Positions 6,968 to 15,397 of a stretch of 64,000 nt of DNA are shown here, piece by piece. Position 1 is the stretch's first letter. Each line of letters starts with the position of its first letter. Below the pieces are notes generated by a model. That model saw only the letters and a program-made list of their open reading frames with translations, was not told the DNA's origin and searched no databases. Origin of the DNA: Anatilimnocola floriformis (GTDB lineage: Bacteria; Planctomycetota; Planctomycetia; Pirellulales; Pirellulaceae); NCBI RefSeq assembly GCF_024256385.1, contig NZ_JAMLFW010000001.1:3968001-4032000 (forward strand). Reading direction: 5' to 3'. The translations under genes and the position numbers were made by a program.

Positions 6968-7918
6968 TCAACCACGCAGCCATTGCTGTAGCACGCCCGG
7001 CTGCAGCGTACCGAAACGGTGAGTGCGGCCGCTATTCAAATTGACAAACGTTACCACCGCCGGACTGAACAGCAGCGGATCGATCTTGTAAAAATCACCG
7101 CTGTAACGATGAAAGATTTGCGCAAAAGGCTCGCCGAAATCGGCCGAGGAGTTACTCGGAACTTTGGGACCAATCGCGTGAAGTTCATCGTCGTCAGCAT
7201 GCACCCACAGCGTTACTTCGCCGCCGTAGAGCACCGCGTCATTCGTCCAGCCGATAGCAGTCAGGTCATCCCTGGCAATTGGCGGCAACGGCGCCACGCC
7301 GTAGCCACTGACGACTTTCTTCAAGTCGAATTTCAACTCGTGCAACTTGTGCAGCGCCGTTTCGACCGAGCGCGCGACGACTTGCATCGTTCCAGCCAGG
7401 CTCGCCGTGCGAGCGCAGAGGAGCAGCACATGCTTCGGTTCAACGTGGCAATCGGCGGCGATCTTCTCCAGGATCTCGTGCGGCGGCAGTTTGCTCGTTT
7501 CCAAAACGCCGATCACGCGCGTGGGTTGCTCCGCACAGCCAATGTCGGCAAAGATCGCCTCGCGATGCGCCGCGGCCCGCATGGGTCCGGATCCCATCGC
7601 AAAAAACTTCTCTCCCTTCAGTTGCCAACCAGCGTACTGCGATGCCATGCAAGCCGAGATGGGGTGGTCAGTTTGAACTTGCACTGCGGGGCCATGCCAA
7701 AGACTTCGCTCCGCAGGAACCAACGAAACCGAAGCCAGTCCCGCCAGGCAGATTTCGGCGACAAGCCGACCGGCTTCCAGGCCTCCGGTCGATTGCACGC
7801 CGCAATCGAGCAATCCCGGTCTTGGTTGGCTGACGCGATATTGATCGGGATCGTTCAGCAAACGCTCGGCGATTTTCCAAGCGCGATCGTTCAGTGTGGG
7901 GAGGTTTGACATGCCCAT
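6968..7918 (-). CDS. mch: methenyltetrahydromethanopterin cyclohydrolase
   Basis: Interconverts methenyl-H4MPT and N5-formyl-H4MPT in the H4MPT-linked C1 pathway that oxidises formaldehyde in bacteria. The 316-aa length is typical for Mch. Family blocks are visible: DCGVQSTGGLEAGRLVAEIC near residue 38, SACMASQYAGWQL, FAMGSGPMRA, and VSGYGVAPLPPIARDDLTAIG. Two ATGs, 7918 and 7912, precede SNLPTLNDRAW; the longer upstream extension looks spurious and overlaps a terminator. It is first in a two-gene unit with the ATP-grasp ligase. The other H4MPT genes (fae, mtdB, fhc) are not in this window. Confidence 0.95.
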   Translation of the reverse strand: MGMSNLPTLNDRAWKIAERLLNDPDQYRVSQPRPGLLDCGVQSTGGLEAGRLVAEICLAGLASVSLVPAERSLWHGPAVQVQTDHPISACMASQYAGWQLKGEKFFAMGSGPMRAAAHREAIFADIGCAEQPTRVIGVLETSKLPPHEILEKIAADCHVEPKHVLLLCARTASLAGTMQVVARSVETALHKLHELKFDLKKVVSGYGVAPLPPIARDDLTAIGWTNDAVLYGGEVTLWVHADDDELHAIGPKVPSNSSADFGEPFAQIFHRYSGDFYKIDPLLFSPAVVTFVNLNSGRTHRFGTLQPGVLQQWLRG

Positions 7919-7926
7919 AGAGTAAC

Positions 7927-7966
7927 AAAAAAAGCCGGCCGGAAATCGTGAAGACTTCCGGCCGGC
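7927..7966 (-). terminator. intrinsic terminator of DUF1501 gene
   Basis: Perfect 11-bp stem GCCGGCCGGAA (7934-7944) / TTCCGGCCGGC (7956-7966) with an 11-nt loop. On the minus strand it is followed by seven T (7933-7927). It lies 30 nt past the DUF1501 stop and just before mch, so it separates the two transcription units. Confidence 0.85.
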
Positions 7967-7996
7967 GATTGAAATCAAACTGAAGGACCAACTCGA

Positions 7997-9277
7997 CTAG
8001 ACGAACAGTTCCTTGATGACCTTGCCGCTGTTGGCAATCTTCATCGGACGACCGCTCTTGCTGGTGAAGGTGGTCTCGAGCGAGATGCCGAGAGCCTTGC
8101 ACACCGAAGCCATCACGTCTTGCGAGGTGTAGGGCTCGGTATCGACGCTAGTGCCATCGGCGTTGGTCTTACCAACCGCGATACCACCCTTCATGCCGGC
8201 ACCACCGACGACCACGCTCCACGAGCGAGCCCAGTGATCGCGACCCGTCGTGCCGTTGATGCGCGGCGTGCGGCTGAATTCACCCATCCACATGATGGCG
8301 GTGTTTTCGATCATGCCCCGCTGGGTCAAGTCTTCGACCAGAGCGCTCATGGCGCGGTCGAGAACGGCCAGCTTGGGATTCATGCCCGTGCCGAGGGTCG
8401 CGAAGATGTTCTGGTGATTGTCCCAGCCACCCAGGTCGACTTCGACGAACGGCACGCCGGCTTCCACCAAGCGGCGAGCCATCAAGCAGCCACGGCCGAA
8501 ACCGTCGTTGCCGTAACGTTCTTGGACTTCCTTCGGTTCCTTATTGACCTTGAAGGCTTCCATCTGTTCGCTGGTCATCAGGTTCAGCGTCTTCTTCAAG
8601 ATCTTTTCGTGATCCGAAGCAGCCGAACCGCGGCTTTGACCAATGAAGTTCTTTTCGATCATATCGAGGGCGGCCATCCGCTGCATCAAGCGGTTTTCTT
8701 CGATGCCCATGTCCAGGTTACGGACTTGGCCATTGCTGCCGACCACGAAGGGAGCCCACGCCATGCCCAGGAAGCCCGGACCGACGCTACCGCCACCGAC
8801 TGAAACGAACGGCGGAATTTCGAGACCGCTCGAACGCGAGTCGATCAGCTCGTGCGAGAGAACGGCTCCGTAGCTGGGGTGCTCGATATTCGGGTTCGGA
8901 ACGTAACCGGTGTGCATGTAGTAGCGACCACGCATGTGATCGGCTTCGCGAGTGCTCATCGAGCGGATGATCGCGAGCTTGTCCATGACCTTGGCGGTCT
9001 GGGGCATGTGTTCGCAAATTTGCACATCGCCAGCGGTGCTGATCGGCTTGAATGGACCGCCGGTCGAGGCACCTGGCTTGAGATCCCAAATATCCATCGT
9101 GCTGGGACCACCGCTCATCCACAACAAGATAGCGGCTTTGCCGTTTTTCTTCAGATCAGCCGCGTGAGTGCGGATGCTTTGGCCCATGGTGAGGGCAGGA
9201 ATTGTCATCGCTGAAGCGCCAGCGACGTGCGACATAAAGTGTCGGCGGCTCATGCCCGAAGGAACAGAAGTCTGCAT
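7997..9277 (-). CDS. DUF1501 family exported protein (Tat signal)
   Basis: A 426-aa protein of the sulfatase/alkaline-phosphatase-like DUF1501 family, which is greatly expanded in planctomycetes. The N-terminus carries a twin-arginine signal (SRRHFM near residues 9-15), so it is exported folded. Conserved blocks: LLWMSGGPSTMDIWDLKP, ARRLVEAGVPFVEVDLGGWD, MWMGEFSRTPRINGTTGRDH and GGAGMKGG. ATG 9277 has GGAG upstream. It lies 114 nt behind the DUF1549/DUF1553 gene. In this phylum such pairs are thought to work together at the cell surface in breakdown of complex polymers, but no substrate is proven. Confidence 0.93.
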   Translation of the reverse strand: MQTSVPSGMSRRHFMSHVAGASAMTIPALTMGQSIRTHAADLKKNGKAAILLWMSGGPSTMDIWDLKPGASTGGPFKPISTAGDVQICEHMPQTAKVMDKLAIIRSMSTREADHMRGRYYMHTGYVPNPNIEHPSYGAVLSHELIDSRSSGLEIPPFVSVGGGSVGPGFLGMAWAPFVVGSNGQVRNLDMGIEENRLMQRMAALDMIEKNFIGQSRGSAASDHEKILKKTLNLMTSEQMEAFKVNKEPKEVQERYGNDGFGRGCLMARRLVEAGVPFVEVDLGGWDNHQNIFATLGTGMNPKLAVLDRAMSALVEDLTQRGMIENTAIMWMGEFSRTPRINGTTGRDHWARSWSVVVGGAGMKGGIAVGKTNADGTSVDTEPYTSQDVMASVCKALGISLETTFTSKSGRPMKIANSGKVIKELFV

Positions 9278-9391
9278 GCCAAATCTCCACAAAAAACGGT
9301 CAGGAATTATTTCGTAATGAGCTAACTTATGGTATCGCAGGTCAGATAAACTAATCAGCCTGCGGGTTGTTTGCGAACGTTGCTGAAACTC

Positions 9392-11098
9392 TTAGTGCTG
9401 CAGGATGAACTCGTTGGCGTTCAGAGCGGCCCAGAAGATGTCTTGCAGGGCTGCTGCCGAGTTGCCACCGCGGAGCTGCATCAGCTGGTTGGCCGCAGTA
9501 ACTTCGTTGCCGTTGGGCGAACGACCCAGAGCGGCGTGGAACAGGTAGTCGATCTTATCGGCAGGCCGCATGTTGCTGGTTGCTACCTTTTGCAGGAAGC
9601 TTCCCTGTTCGGTGCTGACGGCTTTCTTCACCAGATCGCCATTCATCATCATCAGGGCTTGCGGGATCGTGCCGTTGAAGGTGGTTTGCTCGTCACCTTC
9701 GTCATTGCCGAAGGTCGTGTTGAACTGCTGCAGCCAGCTGCTCTTCAGCTTTTCCTGCTCCGCATAGTCACCCTTCGTCTTCTCAGCTTCCGTGGCGGTG
9801 ATCAGCGATTCGTACAGTTCTTCTGCCCGCATGTTGCGGAGATAGAAGTGCGTGAACTTCGGCGTTTCACCCAGCAGCGGATCGTCGGCTTTGTTGCCGG
9901 GAGTGATGCGGCTCGACAGCGAGTAAGCTTCGCTGAGGGTGATCCACTTCATCAGTTCCTTTAGATCGAAATTCGCCTTGCGAACTTCCTTGCCCAAGTA
10001 GTCGAGCAATTCTGGATGCGTAGCCGTGTTGTGCGGCCCCATATCATCGATCGGCTTGGTGAAGCCATAACCGAGGAAGTGATGCCACATCCGGTTAGCG
10101 ATCGTCTTTTCCATGTATTCCGAACCGACAATCATCTTTGCCAGTTCGCCGCGGCGATTGGCGTAGTTGGCATTGCCGCTGCGAGAACCTTCTTTGCCGT
10201 CGACAAACACCGGGAAGGCGCTCGAGAGCAAACCGTTGCGGAGTTCGTAGAAGATGATGGCTTCGTCTTGGGCACCGCCCTTGCCTTCACCTTTGAAATC
10301 GACATTCACGAGGTCAACAGACTGCACCATCCGCATACCAGGCATCTGCTTGCGATTGGCCTTGGTTTGGCGGAAGAAGGCGTTGAATTCCCAGAACTTC
10401 TGTTGCTTCCAGTCATTGAACGGGTGGTTGTGGCACTGAGTGCATTGCACCTGCAAACCGAGGAAGATCTTGGCCGTCATGGCCGTCGCTTGGGCGGCGT
10501 TTTCGTCGAGCTTCATCACATAGAAATTCGTGGCGCCGTTGAAGTTCATTTCGCCAGGCGTGGTCGAGCCGGTCGCTGAGACGATCTCGGTGACCATGCG
10601 ATCGTAGGGCTTGTTGCTGGCAAAGGTATCGCGGAGATACTTTTGCATCCCTTCGCGATTGATGAGCGTGTTTTGCTCGGTGCCGCCGGTGCGACCGATC
10701 AGGATGTTGGTCCAGATGGTCGTCCAGTTGCGAGCATATTCTTCCAGGTAGGCTTCGTCGTGCAGCAGCTTGTTGACGAGCTTGGCTTTGCGATCGGAAT
10801 CCTTGATGGCGGCGAACGAACGCAACTCGGCAACCGAGGGAACGCGACCGAGCAGGTCGAGATAAACGCGTCGGCACCACTCGCTATCGGTAGCGGGTGG
10901 CGAAGGAATCATGTTGTTGTCGGTCCAGACTTGGCGGATGCCTTTGTTGATCTCGGCAACCTGAGGAATGCCGTAATCACTGGCTCCCTTTGCCGCAACC
11001 TTCGGCGTTTGGCCGAAAGCTTGCGTGGCACATGCCAACGTGAGGGCGACTGTCATCCATCCGCCAACTGTTCGCACCATAAAATCCCTTGCCTTCAT
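9392..11098 (-). CDS. DUF1549/DUF1553 (PSCyt2/PSD1) exported protein
   Basis: A 568-aa exported protein. A signal peptide (WMTVALTLACATQAFGQ) precedes the DUF1549 domain at about residues 50-245, which includes WCRRVYLDLLGRVPS and the CxxCH motif CTQCHNHPFNDW near residue 222. The DUF1553 domain spans about 300-540 (NRMWHHFLGYGFTKPIDD, ITLSEAYSLSS, NGDLVKKAV). The CxxCH motif is conserved in the family and could bind a c-type haem, but this is not established. ATG 11098 is preferred over the upstream in-frame ATGs. It is the first gene of the pair with DUF1501 and has a good promoter about 200 nt upstream. Confidence 0.92.
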   Translation of the reverse strand: MKARDFMVRTVGGWMTVALTLACATQAFGQTPKVAAKGASDYGIPQVAEINKGIRQVWTDNNMIPSPPATDSEWCRRVYLDLLGRVPSVAELRSFAAIKDSDRKAKLVNKLLHDEAYLEEYARNWTTIWTNILIGRTGGTEQNTLINREGMQKYLRDTFASNKPYDRMVTEIVSATGSTTPGEMNFNGATNFYVMKLDENAAQATAMTAKIFLGLQVQCTQCHNHPFNDWKQQKFWEFNAFFRQTKANRKQMPGMRMVQSVDLVNVDFKGEGKGGAQDEAIIFYELRNGLLSSAFPVFVDGKEGSRSGNANYANRRGELAKMIVGSEYMEKTIANRMWHHFLGYGFTKPIDDMGPHNTATHPELLDYLGKEVRKANFDLKELMKWITLSEAYSLSSRITPGNKADDPLLGETPKFTHFYLRNMRAEELYESLITATEAEKTKGDYAEQEKLKSSWLQQFNTTFGNDEGDEQTTFNGTIPQALMMMNGDLVKKAVSTEQGSFLQKVATSNMRPADKIDYLFHAALGRSPNGNEVTAANQLMQLRGGNSAAALQDIFWAALNANEFILQH

Positions 11099-11312
11099 GT
11101 CCGTGTCCCGTTGAGCAATCCGAAGAGATCTGCGCTGAGTGGAAAGAAGAGTCATATTACCCCCCGGCGTCGATTGCACTGAGCAAAGTTGGCTTGGTCG
11201 AAAACCACCGCTGGTTATCTTCCAAACCCTTGCTCTGAAACAACAAACGCAGGGACTAGCGGCGTGTACTCACTGCCGCTGTCATTTTCCCCTCATTTAT
11301 CCAATTCCGCTG

Positions 11313-11340
11313 ATTGTACCGGTCTGCCAGCAAGTTGCAA
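11313..11340 (-). promoter_or_regulatory. predicted promoter of the DUF1549-DUF1501 unit
   Basis: On the minus strand, TTGCAA (11340-11335) and TACAAT (11318-11313) are separated by 16 bp. Initiation near 11306 would give a leader of about 200 nt before the ATG at 11098. Confidence 0.55.
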
Positions 11341-11720
11341 CGAAATTCGCAGGTGAAAAGAGCTCGCTCAGCGAGACCTTGAAATGCCTCTGCCGATTTG
11401 ACGTAAGTCTTCGAACGACTGACCCCGAATGCGACCAAACAAAAGCGAAAAGCGTCACCAAACCCGCAAACGAAGCACAGTGAGGCCGATTTGAGTTCCA
11501 CGCACTTACGTCGCGACTGCGGCTTCTGAAAACACTCCTTTGCGTCCTCACTTGCTGACGCGGATGTCATGTTCTCATGCGAAGCATGTTTGTCGCATGG
11601 AAGAGGTCGCCGTGCGGCATTCCGCAATCCTGCGATTCGATCGACTAGCAAGAACGAGCGGCAGATGCAAGTGTTTAATTTTGCGGCACTATGTTGCAAA
11701 ATTGCTCTATCAAAATGCAG

Positions 11721-11758
11721 CAGGCGGGTTGACTCGAATGAACGAATCAACCCGCCTG
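11721..11758. repeat. inverted repeat, possible bidirectional terminator
   Basis: CAGGCGGGTTGACTCG (11721-11736) and CGAATCAACCCGCCTG (11743-11758) pair over 16 positions with one mismatch around a 6-nt loop. No T-run follows on either strand, so its role as a terminator is unsure. Confidence 0.45.
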
Positions 11759-12251
11759 TTGTGCATTGCTGAAGAGGCTCTCAGGTTCCTCAGCTGCCTC
11801 AATCTCGCTTCCTGATGCCTCGTTCTCTGTCCTTTTTGCCTCTATTCCTCGCATTTCTGCGAGAAACAGCCTCTTATTGCCGGCCCCTGACATCTGCGTA
11901 TGAACGCCTGACGCCACTTCTCTGTTCCGGCCCACATCAGGAATCGCTTTGCTGGAGAGTTCCGGTCCCCAGCTCGGCCGATCCCCTTAATGCAAGGTGC
12001 GTGCCAGAATCTGACTCTCCAATTTTCAGCCCGCGCTCTCCGCAATAAAAATTAGGCCGACCGCATCAATGAATAAATCGAAGCCACTCACGCGAAGCTA
12101 ATCCTGCCAGAGCAGGCGATAGTCCTTTAGGGCTCCATGGGTCCCTCGATCGCCGCCGAAAACTTGCCGGAAAAACGTTGCAATCCTGCGGCCAGGATTC
12201 ATAGAATCAAAAATCCACCAATCTCTCTGCCAGTGCACAGGCGCATTGCCC

Positions 12252-14549
12252 ATGTCAACCGCACCGGATGGTCTAGCCTCCCCCCTGAGTGATGAGGCGC
12301 TGGACATCGATAACTTCGAAGAGTTTGAAGACGTCGATTCGTATGAAGAGATCGTGGACGCGCCTGCTCCTCCCGCTCCTGCGAAAGCTGCAGCACCGCC
12401 TATCGCTCCCACGCCCCCCGCCGTTCCTGCGAAGTCGCCGCCTCCCGCTGTAAAACCGCCCGCCGCGGTTGTAGCTCCGCCGCCAAAGGTAGCTGCCGCG
12501 GTGGCGAAGGTGGCCGCTCCGCCCGTTACGTTGCCCGCACCGGATGACGAGTTTGAACCGATCGAAAAGCGCTCGCGCCTCGGCATGAACTGGGGCGTCG
12601 ATGGCGCGGCCTTCCTCGGCTCCGTGACGATTCACTTGATCGGCATGCTGATTCTCGCCGTGGTGCTGACGATGTTCGGCGCCGTCCCTGCGGTGATCGA
12701 ATCGACGGCTCCGCTGTTTGCCTCGTCGGTGATTCCGGAACCGGAGAAACGCGAGATCCTCACGTTTGAACTCGATCCGCAAATGGCGCTCATTACCGAG
12801 CAATCGAAGTCGACCACAACCAACACGGCGCACGCGATGGCGGCAGCCACGACCGTCGGCGACGGCCGCGGCGGAACTGGCTTTGGCAGTGGTGGCATGG
12901 GCGGCGCCGGCGGCGGTTCCGAAGGAGATGGCCCGGGAACTGGCGGCACTGGTGGAGGCATGGGTGGTTTCGATCGCGGCGTAGCCGATGTGCTCGCCGG
13001 CATCGGCGGCGGGCCAGCCGAAGAGATGTTTATCGACGTTCCTTCAAGTCGGAAGTTGATCAGCGGTGTGCCCGATGGTCAGGTAGGTGAAGCCCGCGCC
13101 GTTGTCGAGAACTACGATCAGGCTCTCGATCGGGTCACGCAAGAAATCCTCTGGATGCTCGACAAAGGGCCGGTCCTCGTGATCTGGGCTTTCGATCAAT
13201 CGGAAAGCATGAAGGACGACCAGGTCGAAATTCGCGATCGCATCGATCACGTCTACAAGCAGTTAGGCCTCGTGAGCAAGCACAATCGCGACGCGCTGCA
13301 GACCGCCGTCGTCAGCTACGGCGAAGGTTACGTGCAGCACACCAAGCAGCCAACGTCCGACTGGTACGAGATCAAGGCTTGCATTGATGAAGTTCCCACC
13401 GATCCCTCGGGCAAAGAAATGATGTGCTCTGCCGTGACGCAAGCGATCGGCACGCATCGCGGCTATGCTCAAAAACAGAATCGCCGGATTGCTCTCATTC
13501 TCTGCACCGATGAAAGCGGCGAACCAGCCGACAACCAAACCCAGCTCGAGCGGACCGTCGCCGAACTGAAGTCAGCCAATGCCAAGCTCTTTGTGCTCGG
13601 CCGCGAAGCCACCTTTGGCTATCCCTACGCTCACCTTGGTTGGACTCATCCGCAAACGGGCCATCATCACTGGATCCGCATTGATCGCGGTCCGGAAACC
13701 GCCTTTGTCGAACAGTTGCAAACCGACGGTTTTCATCGTCGTTACGACGCGCACCTCAGCGGCTTTGGTCCGTACGAACAAACTCGCATGAGCCACGAAA
13801 CCGGCGGCATTTTCTTTGTGCTGCCGAGCAAAGAAATCAACCTGGTCCGCGCGGACAATAAGAAATACGAATTCGAAGCCATGCGGCGCTACATGCCCGA
13901 CATTCGCTCGCGATTGGAGGTCGGCGCTGAGACGGAGAAATCCGAGCTGCGCAAGGCCCTGACGAAAGTCATCTACGATTTGAATCCATACAACCCGGAG
14001 ATCTCGAAAATCATCGAGATGCGAGTTCATTTCTCGCCCGATGTGCCGAACTTGCTGAAGCAGATCGAAATCGAGTGTGCAAAATCGACGATTTACGGCG
14101 AGTATCTCTCGCGCGTCGAACGCGACATGCAGAAGCTCGAGTCCTATCGCGCGAACGAAGCGTCACCGCGCTGGCAAGCCAATTATGACTTGATCTATGC
14201 TCAGATCATTGCCTATCAGGCACGGATGTTCGAATATCGCGCCTACCTGATGCAGTTCGGCCGCAATCCGCGGGTCGTGCCGGAATTCAAGCCACCAAAT
14301 CTGCGGCACACAGGCTGGGACATCGCCACGCGAAAAGAAACCATCACGGGCGCTGTTGTGCAACCTTACATCGATCGCGCCACGACGCGCTTTCACGCGG
14401 TGATCGCCGAGCATCCCGGCACGCCCTGGGCAGCACGTGCCGAATACGAACTCAAGCGAGGCTTTGGTGTGCACCTGATCGAGGAATATCATCGGCCTGA
14501 TCGAGGTCTCTCCACCGGAGAGACGTTGATGCCAGTGCCGAAGATGTAA
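12252..14549 (+). CDS. membrane-anchored vWA domain protein
   Basis: A 765-aa protein. The first ~110 residues are acidic, then Ala/Pro-rich. One transmembrane segment lies around residues 115-140 (SVTIHLIGMLILAVVLTMFG), followed by a Gly-rich spacer at about 195-250. The vWA domain starts near residue 306 (PVLVIWAFDQSESMKDD) and has a DxSxS MIDAS motif, so it should bind a metal ion and a protein partner on the outside of the membrane. The C-terminal ~250 residues are helical and unidentified. The N-terminal layout resembles TonB/energiser-like anchors seen in planctomycete vWA proteins. The ATG at 12252 has no strong ribosome binding site. Function unknown; it stands alone. Confidence 0.8.
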   Translation: MSTAPDGLASPLSDEALDIDNFEEFEDVDSYEEIVDAPAPPAPAKAAAPPIAPTPPAVPAKSPPPAVKPPAAVVAPPPKVAAAVAKVAAPPVTLPAPDDEFEPIEKRSRLGMNWGVDGAAFLGSVTIHLIGMLILAVVLTMFGAVPAVIESTAPLFASSVIPEPEKREILTFELDPQMALITEQSKSTTTNTAHAMAAATTVGDGRGGTGFGSGGMGGAGGGSEGDGPGTGGTGGGMGGFDRGVADVLAGIGGGPAEEMFIDVPSSRKLISGVPDGQVGEARAVVENYDQALDRVTQEILWMLDKGPVLVIWAFDQSESMKDDQVEIRDRIDHVYKQLGLVSKHNRDALQTAVVSYGEGYVQHTKQPTSDWYEIKACIDEVPTDPSGKEMMCSAVTQAIGTHRGYAQKQNRRIALILCTDESGEPADNQTQLERTVAELKSANAKLFVLGREATFGYPYAHLGWTHPQTGHHHWIRIDRGPETAFVEQLQTDGFHRRYDAHLSGFGPYEQTRMSHETGGIFFVLPSKEINLVRADNKKYEFEAMRRYMPDIRSRLEVGAETEKSELRKALTKVIYDLNPYNPEISKIIEMRVHFSPDVPNLLKQIEIECAKSTIYGEYLSRVERDMQKLESYRANEASPRWQANYDLIYAQIIAYQARMFEYRAYLMQFGRNPRVVPEFKPPNLRHTGWDIATRKETITGAVVQPYIDRATTRFHAVIAEHPGTPWAARAEYELKRGFGVHLIEEYHRPDRGLSTGETLMPVPKM

Positions 14550-14608
14550 CGTTTTGCTGGGCCGGAACTGCGTGGGTCCCGCTTGCTCCGGCCTACTTCT
14601 ATTTTCCG

Positions 14609-14959
14609 TTACTTAGCCAGTGCATTTTCCAGCACGGTGCGAACAAAGCTCTGCATGGCGGCCGGTTTGCCGCGGCCGACCAGGACTGCGCTGTTTTCAT
14701 CAGCATCAGCCGTTTCGGTTTCTTCGACCAGCGTGCCTTCGATTTCAAACCGAACCGTGCCGGCATTTTCGCGATCCGACGATTCCGGCAATTCATCGCG
14801 AGTGGTGGTCATCGGCGGCAGTTCACCGCGAATGACGCGGACATCGCGAGGGGCTTCGATGCCGATGCGGACTTGCTGTCCTTTCACCCGCAGAATCGTG
14901 ACCGTGATGTCGTTACCGATACAAATCTTTTCCTGCAGCTTGCGAGTAAGAACCAACAT
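14609..14959 (-). CDS. csrA: CsrA translational regulator with C-terminal extension
   Basis: CsrA dimers bind GGA-containing hairpins near ribosome binding sites and repress or stabilise mRNAs. Residues 1-50 ([20 protein letters not shown], then [20 protein letters not shown]) match the canonical beta-barrel including the RNA-binding VRIGI stretch. At 116 aa it is nearly twice the usual ~61 aa: the extra ~60 residues are acidic and Thr/Glu-rich ([11 protein letters not shown]) and end in a short basic-hydrophobic helix. AAAGGAG lies 6 nt before the ATG and contains GGA, so autoregulation is plausible. A sigma54-like promoter is seen about 80 bp upstream. Confidence 0.93.
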   Translation of the reverse strand: MLVLTRKLQEKICIGNDITVTILRVKGQQVRIGIEAPRDVRVIRGELPPMTTTRDELPESSDRENAGTVRFEIEGTLVEETETADADENSAVLVGRGKPAAMQSFVRTVLENALAK

Positions 14960-15046
14960 TGTGACACTCCTTTGTGCGTACGTCCGTGACGAGAGTTAAA
15001 CATTGCGGGGGAAGACAAGCGAGACGGCCGCAATGCTTTGGATATA

Positions 15047-15063
15047 AAGCATGTGCCGTGCCA
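15047..15063 (-). promoter_or_regulatory. sigma54-like promoter upstream of csrA
   Basis: On the minus strand the sequence reads TGGCACGGCACATGCTT. GG and GC are 10 nt apart, as sigma54 requires, and TGGCACG matches the -24 consensus exactly; the -12 element is ATGCT instead of TTGCA. Initiation near 15037 would give a leader of about 78 nt for csrA. No enhancer-binding site was recognised. Confidence 0.4.
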
Positions 15064-15362
15064 AAACGAAATCGAAAGCAATTGCTCTTGACGCAACTCC
15101 TTGCCAGCATTCGCCTTTTGTCGGATCCACAGGGCTCATCGCACCCGCTCCGTTACTGTACAAATTTACAATTGGCGTGAAAGTTTGGCAAGAGGGTTGG
15201 TAAGATTTGCAGCCTCTTTCGTTCTCCGGGCTGCTGAATCAACGGCAGCCCGGCGACTTAGCACTCGCGAACAGTCGCGGGTGATACTCTCTTTATCTCC
15301 AGGGCGTGGACAACTTAGGTCCGTCACGCAAAAAATTTCCGCGGGTAGAATTCTGCGGCATC

Positions 15363-15368
15363 TATAAT
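15363..15368 (+). promoter_or_regulatory. candidate -10 box of the glc genes
   Basis: A perfect TATAAT stands 30 nt upstream of the glcD ATG. No convincing -35 hexamer lies 16-18 bp upstream, so this is tentative. Confidence 0.3.
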
Positions 15369-15397
15369 CGGTGCTTCTCCATTTTGACGGCGGCTGC

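Larger units (their letters stand above)
11099..12251. other. 1.15-kb intergenic region
   Basis: Apart from a minus-strand promoter (11313-11340) and an inverted repeat (11721-11758), this stretch contains only short ORFs with poor protein character. No RNA gene with a clear fold was recognised. It separates the divergent DUF1549 and vWA genes. Confidence 0.5.
14960..15397. other. csrA-glcD intergenic region
   Basis: 438 bp between divergent genes. It holds the sigma54-like element at 15047-15063 and a TATAAT box at 15363-15368. Nothing else could be supported; the ORFs here read as noise. Confidence 0.5.

Noticed and set aside
11256-12048. Several ORFs of 60-160 codons in the DUF1549-vWA gap
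   Set aside because: Start codons lack RBS, frames overlap one another on both strands, and the peptides are Cys/Ser/Arg-rich noise.
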